A program made the position numbers and the translations under genes. Of a stretch of DNA of 64,000 bases, positions 51,557-63,262 are shown piece after piece. The stretch's first letter is position 1, and every line of letters begins with the position of its first letter. The notes below the pieces were generated by a model that had not been told where the DNA came from, did not search any database, and was given only the letters and a program-made list of their open reading frames with translations. This DNA is from Klebsiella aerogenes KCTC 2190 (lineage in GTDB: Bacteria > Pseudomonadota > Gammaproteobacteria > Enterobacterales > Enterobacteriaceae), in the NCBI RefSeq assembly GCF_000215745.1, contig NC_015663.1, positions 2,666,001 to 2,730,000 of the forward strand. The letters are read 5' to 3'.

Positions 51557-52345
51557 ATGAAAACCAGTGTATTGTATTTATTTATCATAGCTATATATTT
51601 GCATTCTGTCCCGGTGCAGGCTACGAGTAATAGCCTGCAAGCTCTGAATATAATTCGGAGAGCTGATGATGTTCGCTCACCAAATGAGCCTTTTCGCTAT
51701 AACGTGACTGTACTTGAGTATAAAGAGGGTGGCAAAGTGCCTGAAAACATGCAGTCGCTAGATATATCGATGCGCTTTATTAAACCAGAAAACGGTTTGA
51801 AAGCTGATGCTCGTTCACTTATCCGTTTTACCTATCCTCCGCGAGATAAAGGCAAGATCATGTTATCTGATTGGTATGACTTATGGTTTTATACGCCAGA
51901 ATTACGCAGGCCTATTCCTATTTCGCGCTCACAACGATTAATCGGTCAGATCTCTAATGGCGATGTTATAGTGACGAACTTCGAGTATGCTTATGATTCG
52001 ACCCTGGAAGGGGAAGAGCCTTGTGGAGATAAAATTTGCTATCGACTGTCTCTCACTCGGAAATCTGAGGCCGTTACTTATCCTAAAGTGATTTACCTGG
52101 TGGAAAAAAATGCGGAATATCGGCCATTTAAAGCATCATATTATTCTCTTGATAATCAACTTCTCAAAAGTGTCTTGTATAAAAACTATCAGATAGTATT
52201 AGGGAAGAATCGTCCAACAGAGATTATTGTGCAGAATGCTCGCTATGAAAAAGGTTATTCTGTCATGAAGTATAGTGATGTTCGCCTTGAATCGTTGCCT
52301 GAATTCCACTTCACTAAAGAGTTTATTCAGCGAGGCGCGAAGTGA
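51557..52345 (+). CDS. LolA-like outer-membrane lipid/lipoprotein-sorting protein
   Basis: 262-residue secreted protein with a signal peptide (MKTSVLYLFIIAIYLHSVPV, then QA). The beta-rich body resembles the 'outer membrane lipoprotein-sorting protein' group (COG2834-like): MRFIKPENGLKADARSLIRF, PPRDKGKIMLSDWYDLWFY, SYYSLDNQLLKSVLYKNY. This fold carries hydrophobic cargo across the periplasm. Placed between permease and barrel genes; the stop overlaps the next start by 4 bp. Confidence 0.85.
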   Translation: MKTSVLYLFIIAIYLHSVPVQATSNSLQALNIIRRADDVRSPNEPFRYNVTVLEYKEGGKVPENMQSLDISMRFIKPENGLKADARSLIRFTYPPRDKGKIMLSDWYDLWFYTPELRRPIPISRSQRLIGQISNGDVIVTNFEYAYDSTLEGEEPCGDKICYRLSLTRKSEAVTYPKVIYLVEKNAEYRPFKASYYSLDNQLLKSVLYKNYQIVLGKNRPTEIIVQNARYEKGYSVMKYSDVRLESLPEFHFTKEFIQRGAK

Positions 52346-53730
52346 AGGGCCATCTGGGTACATTGCTATTTGCTTTGTCACTAACACCATTATGGGGAAT
52401 GGCTAATTGTCTGTCAGGTGACCAAATACGCTCGAATGGCCAGATTATTTTGAACGCGCAGGCATCTTTTGCGCACAAAAGTGACTCCATTTGGCGCATC
52501 AATGGCGCTAATCCATACACGGCCGATAACGCGTATAATGATATTTCTATTAATCTTTCAAGCGCTTGTTCCTTCATTGAGGATGTGCTGGGATTAGATT
52601 TTTCATTATATAGTTTAGGATATTATGCGATAAAAGAAGTAGGATTATTCGAACAGGATGATCATCGCGCAAAAATATTAATTGATCGGCTCAAGATTAA
52701 CTGGTCGTTGTCTGATAGCATAAGTTTTGAAGGTGGAAAAATAAATTCATTTCCAGGTGCCTTTCATTTAAAATCACCAGCATCACTGTTGACTTCCTAT
52801 TATGCCGGATTTAAACCGACACGAATATACGATCCGAAGCTGGAGTCCGCCTATAGCGAGTCGTATTGGGGGGGGCGGTTAGCCAAAGAATTTCGTGATT
52901 ATGCATTCTCGCTTACTGTTATACCCAAATTAGCAAGTATCGATAAATATTATGAATCATCCAGTAACTGGACAGCCAATCAAAGGGCTAACAGCAGTGA
53001 ATACTATTTATTAAGTTATACCGATTATCGGCTTGTTAACCATCGGCTAGCAGCGAATATAATGCTTGGCGACTCTCCTTCATTGGCACTATCTGATGGC
53101 TATAATTTAACTCCTCAGTTTGTTGTCAACGTAGAAGCGGCTTTGCACAAAACGCAACAGTGGCGTCACTTTTCTGTTGAAAAACGGAACGAGGTGCTTT
53201 CTGGGCTATATCCTTCATCGCTATATGCGCAGAATGACAAAAAAGGTTATGAATTAGCCGTTGGTGGGCAATACACCACTGACTTTTTTAGTGTGTTTGG
53301 CATTGAGTACTACTATCAAAGCGAAGGCTACTCAAAATCGGCATGGCGAGAGCAGGCTGATTTTATTAGGCTATTAAGTAAAAAAACCGGTTATTCCAGC
53401 TTAGACCAAGTATTAGATGATTATAAGTATCTGATGGGTTCAGAAATAAGTAATACAGGAAATAAAGGTATGCTGCAGGGGCGGCATTACATTACTTCAT
53501 GGTTAAGTTTACAGAGTATAGATCATTCAACTTTTCAGCCTTATTTAGTGGTGAACTTAGTCGATGGTAGCTCCTTAATCGGGGCCCATTTTGTCCAGCC
53601 ATTAAAAGGGGTGAGCGAACAGGCTGAGACTTATACGGGGTTGTATAGCGCATTAGGTAGTCGTGATTCTGAGTTCGCACTTTTTGGCGAGACTCTCGGA
53701 GTTTACGTTGGATTTAAATATTATTTATAA
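52342..53730 (+). CDS. Probable outer-membrane beta-barrel protein
   Basis: 462 residues. A signal-like N-terminus (GTLLFALSLTPLWGMA) precedes alternating amphipathic strands throughout. It has many aromatic belts (YYLLSYTDYRLVNHRLA, GGQYTTDFFSVFGIEYYYQ) and ends YVGFKYYL, a barrel-like terminal strand with Leu instead of Phe. I cannot name a family. By context it may be the outer-membrane receptor or channel of the Lol-like export route. Confidence 0.72.
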   Translation: MKGHLGTLLFALSLTPLWGMANCLSGDQIRSNGQIILNAQASFAHKSDSIWRINGANPYTADNAYNDISINLSSACSFIEDVLGLDFSLYSLGYYAIKEVGLFEQDDHRAKILIDRLKINWSLSDSISFEGGKINSFPGAFHLKSPASLLTSYYAGFKPTRIYDPKLESAYSESYWGGRLAKEFRDYAFSLTVIPKLASIDKYYESSSNWTANQRANSSEYYLLSYTDYRLVNHRLAANIMLGDSPSLALSDGYNLTPQFVVNVEAALHKTQQWRHFSVEKRNEVLSGLYPSSLYAQNDKKGYELAVGGQYTTDFFSVFGIEYYYQSEGYSKSAWREQADFIRLLSKKTGYSSLDQVLDDYKYLMGSEISNTGNKGMLQGRHYITSWLSLQSIDHSTFQPYLVVNLVDGSSLIGAHFVQPLKGVSEQAETYTGLYSALGSRDSEFALFGETLGVYVGFKYYL

Positions 53731-53743
53731 GGATATTTTTTCT

Positions 53744-54673
53744 ATGATAAAGCTATCAGACCAGCCAACGGTGCTTATTTTTGCCGGTCAGGGAAATCCT
53801 GCCGTCGGAATGGGAGCTGATTTATGGGATTTGAATACAACGACGAGACAAATCTGGGACTGCGCCAGCGATGTGACAGGGTTAGATCTTCGTCGGTTGT
53901 GTCAGAAGGGACCGATGAATCGTCTGGTGAAAACGACGACGCAGCAGTCGGCGGTGACAGCTATCAATATCACTCTCTATAGTTTGTATGCCGAGCGATT
54001 CGCTGACGCTAACGTTGTTGGTTCGTGCGGCCATAGCGTTGGTGAATATAGCGCACTTTATGCGGCCGGCGCCTTAACGCTGGAAAATGTGTTCAAGCTA
54101 ATATTGGCGCGCTCTACTATCATGGGCGATTTAAGCAATATTCATAAAGGCGCGATGCTAGCCGTGAGAGGTGCCGATTTTCAAACGGTAAGTCAGTTGA
54201 TTATCGACTCCGGAAGCCCGGTCGTGGTGAGTTGTGATAATAGTCCCTCTCAGCAGGTGATTGGCGGTACGCTACCAGATTTAAGTGAATTCTCTGGGGT
54301 TCTGATGGGGGCTGGTCTGGATGCTGTCAAGCTAGGTGTTAGCGGAGCCTGGCATACGCCTCTTATGTCTGAGGGGATTCAGCCCATGCGGGATGTGCTC
54401 AAGACGGTGGAGATTGTACGGCCAAATTATCCTGTACTGATGAATGTCACTGGACGGGAAGAATATAATCCGGAGAAAATTAAAGAGAACTTATCTTTGC
54501 ATTTGACCCATAGAGTACGGTGGAGCGCATCGATAGCCGCCTTTTTACAACATATCCCCTCCGTCAGGTTTGTTGAAATCAGTAACAAGGTGTATCTTGG
54601 GCATCTGCTAAATGATTTCGACGGTTTCTCTGTAGAATATTTTACACATTGTCGAAAAATGTTGGCGGCGTAA
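53744..54673 (+). CDS. Malonyl-CoA:ACP transacylase (FabD-like)
   Basis: 309-residue acyltransferase supplying malonyl units. The ATG at 53744 (MIKLSDQPTVLIFAGQGNPA) is chosen because AAGGA lies 10 bp upstream; the upstream in-frame ATG at 53663 is within the barrel gene. Active-site motifs: GQGNPAVGMG oxyanion loop, nucleophile Ser in GHSVGEYSA, catalytic His in GAWHTPLM. Equivalent to CylD of the streptococcal locus. Confidence 0.92.
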   Translation: MIKLSDQPTVLIFAGQGNPAVGMGADLWDLNTTTRQIWDCASDVTGLDLRRLCQKGPMNRLVKTTTQQSAVTAINITLYSLYAERFADANVVGSCGHSVGEYSALYAAGALTLENVFKLILARSTIMGDLSNIHKGAMLAVRGADFQTVSQLIIDSGSPVVVSCDNSPSQQVIGGTLPDLSEFSGVLMGAGLDAVKLGVSGAWHTPLMSEGIQPMRDVLKTVEIVRPNYPVLMNVTGREEYNPEKIKENLSLHLTHRVRWSASIAAFLQHIPSVRFVEISNKVYLGHLLNDFDGFSVEYFTHCRKMLAA

Positions 54674-54683
54674 CGAGGGTATC

Positions 54684-55673
54684 ATGATTCCGGATTATTT
54701 AACGTTTATTCGTCGTCAGGATCGGTCGCTTTTACCGTATTTGTACTTTCTTACTACATTACTAATTGCATTTTACGTCAAAAACAGAGGGTATCTGTTA
54801 ACCGTAGAGGATGCCTTTCCAGTAAGTGCCATCTTTTCGTTAACTATGTTCAGCTTTGTTTATGAGTTAAAGGGATATTGGGCATATAAATATGCGATAA
54901 GGAATATCAATTTTTCTTGGTTGCAGGGGAAAAGCTATTCGCGATTTGAGATAATACTGTGGCAGCCGCTTGTCGCTACAACGTGCTGTTTACTGAGTTG
55001 CTATCTGGTTGTTACAGGATTTCTACTCTTTTTTTCAACCATTGTAGCCATGTTCTGTATTGCTATTTTTGTGCCAATGATAATCTATATAATGTGTTGG
55101 ATGGCGAGAAATTGTTACGTCAAGCAGTTGCAGCAGGCAACTATCTATACGCTTAAATATCGTAATCTCCATCACTATACCTGCTTGAACGTTACCGTGA
55201 CTGTCTTGACCAGTTTTGCGGTTATCAGTCCGCTGATTGCAGATGATGATTTTTCCTTAGCCGATGGTTTTTTTTCACCTCGCTTGATGGTGGCTATGCT
55301 GATCCTATGTTCATTAATCCTGCTGGTTAATCTGTCTTTCGCTCACCCTTCCAGGCGTTATACCTTTTTAGGTAGACTTTTGCAAAAAGAGTTTGATGTA
55401 AACCTTGTCAATACGATGATACTTCCTGGGATAAATAGCAAACCTTTGTGGCTTAGATTGGTTATTTTCTTCACCCTTCAGGTTTTCTGGATTGTGACTG
55501 TTAGTCTGTTGTTGAAACTTTTAGGGTGGGAAATATATTTTTATGCATATTTTATTTTATGTATGATACCTGCGATAGGATACTTTTACTTGCATGTCTA
55601 TTGGAAGTGGCATGAAGATTACATGACTGCCTGTGATATGTATCTCAGATGTGGTGAAAATAATAAAAATTAG
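54684..55673 (+). CDS. Unknown polytopic membrane protein
   Basis: 329 residues with about seven to eight hydrophobic segments, e.g. near 17-32, 100-145 in two or three spans, 175-190, 205-225, 265-290 and 290-315. It is not recognised. There is no ATPase motif or obvious catalytic pair. The pattern of spans separated by a basic cytoplasmic loop (MARNCYVKQLQQATIY) vaguely resembles ABC-2-type permeases or small lipid-modifying membrane enzymes. Last gene of the operon, ending 16 bp before a strong terminator. Confidence 0.75.
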   Translation: MIPDYLTFIRRQDRSLLPYLYFLTTLLIAFYVKNRGYLLTVEDAFPVSAIFSLTMFSFVYELKGYWAYKYAIRNINFSWLQGKSYSRFEIILWQPLVATTCCLLSCYLVVTGFLLFFSTIVAMFCIAIFVPMIIYIMCWMARNCYVKQLQQATIYTLKYRNLHHYTCLNVTVTVLTSFAVISPLIADDDFSLADGFFSPRLMVAMLILCSLILLVNLSFAHPSRRYTFLGRLLQKEFDVNLVNTMILPGINSKPLWLRLVIFFTLQVFWIVTVSLLLKLLGWEIYFYAYFILCMIPAIGYFYLHVYWKWHEDYMTACDMYLRCGENNKN

Positions 55674-55685
55674 AAATTGAAAGGA

Positions 55686-55722
55686 AAATAAGGCCAGTCA
55701 GAATGCTGACTGGCCTTATTCT
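55686..55722. terminator. Bidirectional terminator ending the operon and the first microcin-like gene
   Basis: GGCCAGTCAG and CTGACTGGCC form a perfect 10-bp stem around an AATG loop (about 55692-55715), with an A-rich left side and TTATTC right side. It serves the forward operon and the converging peptide gene. Confidence 0.93.
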
Positions 55723-55724
55723 AT

Positions 55725-56051
55725 TTAGCTTTGCAGGGCATCAACAACGCCGCCCCAATCAGTCGCAGCATTATAAACAAAATTAGACCAAACCCCAGAT
55801 TCGGCATACAGCAGGGAGTTGATATGGTCGGTCAGAATGCTTCCCAGGCTGGATGGCGAACCACCAAGAATATTGGAAACCAGGTCAATCGTGGTTTCCA
55901 GAGCGGAGGAGGCCAGAATCATACCAGCATTAATACCCGCAGCAACCAGACCCAGTGCAGATTGAATCGTGAAATCAACCAAAGCACAAGGCAGGTCGAT
56001 AATACCTGCACCAGAGATATATTCCATTTCGTTTGCGGTTAATTCTTTCAT
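55725..56051 (-). CDS. Microcin-like precursor peptide 1 (double-glycine-type leader)
   Basis: 108-residue peptide. The ATG at 56051 is preferred over one at 56063: AGGA precedes it at good distance and the sibling peptide starts the same way. The leader MKELTANEMEYISGAG matches the colicin V/microcin H47-type leader, cut after GA or GG. The mature part is hydrophobic and Gly/Ala-rich (SALGLVAAGINAGMILASSA), with a single Cys near residue 22. The C-terminus WSNFVYNAATDW is shared with peptide 2. No immunity gene or C39-peptidase exporter is visible nearby. Confidence 0.8.
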   Translation of the reverse strand: MKELTANEMEYISGAGIIDLPCALVDFTIQSALGLVAAGINAGMILASSALETTIDLVSNILGGSPSSLGSILTDHINSLLYAESGVWSNFVYNAATDWGGVVDALQS

Positions 56052-56063
56052 TTTAAATTCCAT

Positions 56064-56240
56064 CCTAGATTAATGAATTGTTAATGATGTACCTTTGCAC
56101 ACCGGGCAATATACTAATCAGAGGGTTTTTTATATAATAGTGAATATTTAAATGATCTATTAATTTTAATGTGAATTAAACTTCACAAACGACGCTTAGA
56201 TAAGCGATGGGTATTATTTCGCAACTTCATATTTGAAAAC
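56064..56240 (-). promoter_or_regulatory. AT-rich upstream region of peptide 1
   Basis: This gene-free stretch between the peptide start and the yajR terminator is very AT-rich. On the reverse strand it contains TATATAA and TATATT stretches (around 56110-56140) that could be -10 elements, but no convincing -35. I see no clear Fur box, although class II microcins are often iron-regulated. Confidence 0.35.
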
Positions 56241-56264
56241 AGAAGATACTCGAGAGTATCTTCT
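56241..56264 (-). terminator. Perfect palindrome after yajR, likely terminator
   Basis: Eleven-base arms (AGAAGATACTC and GAGTATCTTCT) flank a 2-base centre. On the reverse strand the stem is followed by GTTTTC. It lies about 50 bp past the yajR stop. Confidence 0.65.
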
Positions 56265-56314
56265 GTATGAGCAATTGTTCGACTTATTGTTTAGAGGTCA
56301 GAAATTCAGGTCTA

Positions 56315-57682
56315 TTATGAAGTTGCAATGATGGTCTGTTCAACCTCGGAGCGGTTGGTCACTTTGCTGTCAATTTTTATGTAGGCCGAACGTTCTTCAG
56401 CGACAATCATAACCTGCTCTATGCCTGGTTTCGACTGCAGACGGCGCTGTAGTTCATCATTAATGATGACATCATCCGGGATCTCAACACGAAGACTACT
56501 GACATAAGGCGGTTCACTCATGGTGCTGGCCACCAGTAGCCACAGCATCGCCAGTAGCGCACCCAGTAAAAACACGGTCTGCGAGTCAAAGAATCCATCT
56601 ACCCAGCCGCCCAGGGCGCCACCGATGGCCACACCGATAAACTGGCTGGTAGAATAAATCCCCATTGCTGTGCCTTTGTAGCCTGCTGGAGACTCCTTAC
56701 TGATTAACGAAGGCAATAACGCTTCCAGCAGATTGAAGGCGAGGAAGAATAGTTGAACACCAGCGACCAACTCCCAGAAATAGCCACCTGCTCCCCAGAG
56801 TACAATTTCCGCTATCAGTAGCAGAGCGACGCAGAACAGGAACACACGTTTCATCTTGCGCTTCACTTCCGCATAGATGATGAACGGCACCACGGCGATA
56901 AAGGAAATGACCATGGTCACCAGGTAAATTTTCCAGTGTTCGGCTGCCGGGAAACCTGCGGCCTCCAGTTGTCCAGGTAGCGCAACAAAAGTCGACATCA
57001 ACATGATGTGCAGGCACATAATGCCGAAGTTCAGCTTGAGGAGTTTAGGTTCAGCAAGCACTTTGCTGAAACAGCCCTTTACCATGCCAGATTCACGGTT
57101 CAGTACATGATTGTGGCTATTTGGTACTACCCACAAAGTCAGCAAAATACCGAGGCTGGCCAGAATAGCGATCATCCAGAATAGCGCATGCAACCCTAAC
57201 TGGTGAGTGACAATAGGGCCGAGCACCATAGCGATGGCAAAGGTCACGCCAAAACTGACGCCAATGAAGGCCATAGCCTTGGTGCGGTTCTGCTCACGGG
57301 TTAAATCGGAAAGGAGGGCCATGACCGCAGCGGCAATAGCACCAGAGCCCTGCAATGCGCGGCCAAGAATAATGCCCCAAATGGAGTCGGTCAGGGCAGC
57401 GATGATGCTGCCAATGACGAAGATTAGCAGTCCTCCGACAATTAGCGGTTTGCGGCCAATTCGGTCAGACAGTAGACCAAACGGGATCTGGAAGATAGCC
57501 TGAGCAAGCCCGTAAATGCCAATGGCCAAACCAATCAGCGCTTCACTGGCCCCCTGCAGCGCCATGCCATATGTGGTCAAAACGGGCAGGACCATAAACA
57601 TGCCGAGCATGCGCAGTGAAAATACGGTCCCTAAACCCCAGGTTGCGCGCAGTTCTCCTGGCGTCATTTTGTTATCGTTCAT
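56315..57682 (-). CDS. yajR: MFS transporter YajR
   Basis: Inner-membrane major facilitator drug/H+ antiporter-type protein with a C-terminal cytosolic ferredoxin-like domain. The ATG at 57682 (MNDNKMTPGELRATWGLGT) matches homologues and has GAGGTGG upstream; the longer in-frame start at 57841 adds an unrelated stretch. Motif A is present (GLLSDRIGRKPLI), and the soluble C-terminus (PYVSSLRVEIPDDV onward, about residue 390) is typical. In K-12 it is adjacent to yajQ; here the island and peptide 1 intervene. Confidence 0.94.
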   Translation of the reverse strand: MNDNKMTPGELRATWGLGTVFSLRMLGMFMVLPVLTTYGMALQGASEALIGLAIGIYGLAQAIFQIPFGLLSDRIGRKPLIVGGLLIFVIGSIIAALTDSIWGIILGRALQGSGAIAAAVMALLSDLTREQNRTKAMAFIGVSFGVTFAIAMVLGPIVTHQLGLHALFWMIAILASLGILLTLWVVPNSHNHVLNRESGMVKGCFSKVLAEPKLLKLNFGIMCLHIMLMSTFVALPGQLEAAGFPAAEHWKIYLVTMVISFIAVVPFIIYAEVKRKMKRVFLFCVALLLIAEIVLWGAGGYFWELVAGVQLFFLAFNLLEALLPSLISKESPAGYKGTAMGIYSTSQFIGVAIGGALGGWVDGFFDSQTVFLLGALLAMLWLLVASTMSEPPYVSSLRVEIPDDVIINDELQRRLQSKPGIEQVMIVAEERSAYIKIDSKVTNRSEVEQTIIATS

Positions 57683-57845
57683 TACCACCTCAATATAAAA
57701 ACTGCGACTAGTGTAGTGGTGGGATAAGGACGCGTAAATAAATGTTTGTTTAGCAGATATTACGACTGTGTTGCGTAATAGAAGAAGGGATGAGAACCAG
57801 ACGATAAAATGGTGAAGAGCTGAATAAATAATGTAAAACAACAGA

Positions 57846-57871
57846 AAGGGCAGCGTGAAAAATCTGCCCTT
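57846..57871 (-). terminator. Terminator of microcin-like gene 2
   Basis: AAGGGCAG (57846-57853) and CTGCCCTT (57864-57871) form a stem. On the reverse strand a T-containing tail follows, 14 bp past the peptide stop. Confidence 0.75.
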
Positions 57872-57884
57872 AATATAGCTCCGA

Positions 57885-58217
57885 TTAGGAAGCGGCCTGC
57901 TCCAGGAAGCTATTCCAGTCGGTAGCGGCGTTGTTCACGAATGTGTTCCAGCTGTTACCAGCGGTAGAAACGAAGTTTGCCCAGTTCTCTTGACCTGTGC
58001 TAACGACGCTTTCCCAGTTTGCCTGACCAAGGAGGAACTTGCCAAACTCAATCGCGCTATCGCCAACGAAAGAGGCAAAAGCCAGACCGGAAGTCAGCGC
58101 AAATGAGGTAAACCCAGCCGCAGAATTAGCGACAAAGCTAGCGAAGCCAGTTGCAGCGCTCACCAGGTTAAAACCACCTGAGACAGATTCCATTTCGTTG
58201 AATGTTAGTTCTTTCAT
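57885..58217 (-). CDS. Microcin-like precursor peptide 2 with 11-residue aromatic repeats
   Basis: 110-residue peptide; start preceded by AAGGAA. The leader MKELTFNEMESVSGG is almost the colicin V leader and ends in Gly-Gly. After it the chain repeats every 11 residues: aromatic-x-x-Phe-Val-x-x-x-Ala-x-x, with Phe at 25, 36, 47, 58 and Trp at 68, 79, 90, 101 (one step of 10). There is no Cys. The C-terminal unit shares NAATDW with peptide 1. Strong amphipathic helix character suggests membrane binding. Lies between yajR and cyoE with its own terminator. Confidence 0.82.
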   Translation of the reverse strand: MKELTFNEMESVSGGFNLVSAATGFASFVANSAAGFTSFALTSGLAFASFVGDSAIEFGKFLLGQANWESVVSTGQENWANFVSTAGNSWNTFVNNAATDWNSFLEQAAS

Positions 58218-58419
58218 TGTTATTCCTTGCTGTTAAATCCATGTTTTCCGTAGGCGTTTGCCTACTGCACAAGGCTAGCACTATCTCCGCTAATGGCGCG
58301 AGATGGCTGACTGTTAGCGATGCTCAATTTTTTCTCAATTTTTAACTATTTAATGAATGAAGAAAATGAAGTGCAAGAGTGAGGGGAGGGCGGTATGAAT
58401 GAAGTAATCCTATGTTGGC
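58218..58419 (-). promoter_or_regulatory. Upstream region and 5' hairpin of peptide 2
   Basis: A perfect stem GTAGGC (58250-58255), loop GTTT, GCCTAC (58260-58265) lies 33 bp upstream of the peptide start, probably in its 5' leader. Further up, two copies of CTCAATTTTT lie next to each other near 58322-58343 and could be an operator or an UP-like element. Promoter boxes were not fixed. Confidence 0.4.
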
Positions 58420-58423
58420 GTAT

Positions 58424-58456
58424 AAAAAAAAGCCCCCGGCTAGCGGAGGCTCTTTT
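58424..58456 (-). terminator. Terminator of the cyo operon
   Basis: Read on the reverse strand, GCCTCCG and CGGGGGC form a stem around CTAGC, followed by eight T. It lies about 20 bp past the cyoE stop. Confidence 0.88.
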
Positions 58457-58477
58457 CATTTCACATTTAGCGTAATC

Positions 58478-59365
58478 TTATCTGACGTAAGCCAGCAGAT
58501 TATGTGAATCCGGCACCATGAAGTCGACAGACATCATGACTGACAGCGCGGTGATAGCGACGATGGAAAAGACGAACAGCTTACGCGCCCAGACTTTATC
58601 ATCCGCCACTTTATATCCGCGCAGCGCCATGCCAAGCCACCAGACGCTGACTGCGGCCGCTACGACCAGATATTTATATCCGGCGTACCCCCCCAGAGAA
58701 AGCATCAGCGTTGCCACGGCAAAGGCCACGATGTACAGCGTGATATGGTTTTTCGCGACTGAGATGCCTTTCACTACCGGCAGAACCGGAATATTCGCCG
58801 CCTGATAATCCTTGAAACGGAAGATCGCGATGGCGTAAGAGTGAGGCATCTGCCACAGGCTAAAGATCGCCAGCAGAATCGCCGCGCCGCTGTCAAAATC
58901 ACCGGTAACTGCGCAGTAGCCAATCACCGGCGGCGCAGCGCCGGAGAGTGAGCCAATCAGCGTGCCGTAGACAGAGTGGCGTTTCATATACAGGCTATAG
59001 ATGCCGACATAAACCACAAACCCCATCACGCCAAGCCAGCAGGCCAGCGGGTTAGCGCCGAACCACAGCAGCATGAAGCCAGCAATACCCAGCAAGGTGG
59101 CGTATACCAGCGATGATTCTGGCGAGATCAGCCCTTTGACCAGCACCCGGTTTTTCGTCCGTTCCATCTTACGATCGATATCACGGTCGATGTAGTTGTT
59201 GAAAACACAACCCGAGGCGACCACCAGGGATACTCCGAGGAGCGTCCAGACGAACAGCGGATAGTCGATGTGGCCTTTGGAGGCCAGCAGGAAACCGCCG
59301 ATCACGGAGATCAGGTTGCCAAAAATGATGCCTGGTTTCGTTACTTGCAGGTATTGCTTAAACAT
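58478..59365 (-). CDS. cyoE: Haem O synthase CyoE (protohaem IX farnesyltransferase)
   Basis: Polytopic UbiA-type prenyltransferase converting haem B to haem O for cytochrome bo. The ATG at 59365 ([20 protein letters not shown]) matches homologues; the longer frame from 59482 overlaps cyoD and is rejected. The Asp-rich motif [18 protein letters not shown] is intact. 295 residues. Last gene of cyoABCDE. Confidence 0.95.
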   Translation of the reverse strand: MFKQYLQVTKPGIIFGNLISVIGGFLLASKGHIDYPLFVWTLLGVSLVVASGCVFNNYIDRDIDRKMERTKNRVLVKGLISPESSLVYATLLGIAGFMLLWFGANPLACWLGVMGFVVYVGIYSLYMKRHSVYGTLIGSLSGAAPPVIGYCAVTGDFDSGAAILLAIFSLWQMPHSYAIAIFRFKDYQAANIPVLPVVKGISVAKNHITLYIVAFAVATLMLSLGGYAGYKYLVVAAAVSVWWLGMALRGYKVADDKVWARKLFVFSIVAITALSVMMSVDFMVPDSHNLLAYVR

Positions 59366-59376
59366 ACTCGCCGCTC

Positions 59377-59705
59377 TTAGTGCATCATCATGTTGTAGTT
59401 GAGGTTCCACATAATCCAGATGGAGCCGACAACAACGATAGCAATGATGATTACGGTGAAGATAAACGCGGTCAGGTTCCAACCTTCGTCAGATTTACTG
59501 TTCATGTGCAGGAAGTACACCAGGTGCACCAGAATCTGCACTACAGCCGTGACCAGGATGGTTCCCAGAATCGCTGCATGCGAGGCAGAGCCACTCATAA
59601 CCATTGCAAACGGGATTGCCGTCAGAATGATCGACAGGATGAACCCTGTCATGTAGCTCTTCACGCTGCCGTGAGAAGCGCCGCTATGATCGGTAGAATG
59701 ACTCA

Positions 59706-59706
<1 letters not shown>
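59377..59706 (-). CDS. cyoD: Cytochrome bo oxidase subunit IV CyoD
   Basis: 109-residue three-helix inner-membrane subunit aiding assembly of the copper site. ATG at 59706 ([19 protein letters not shown]); its first base is the last base of the cyoC stop. The ending [10 protein letters not shown] is as in E. coli. Confidence 0.95.

Positions 59707-63262
<3,556 letters not shown>

Noticed and set aside
36484..55673. Aryl polyene (APE) cluster
   Set aside because: Shares KS, KR, DH, ACP and LolA-like functions, but no ammonia lyase, aryl-CoA/AMP ligase, methyltransferase or MMPL exporter is present, while a GcvT-like gene is.
55725..58217. Complete microcin operon with immunity and export genes
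   Set aside because: Only precursors are visible; yajR is a core gene with normal synteny and not a C39-peptidase exporter.
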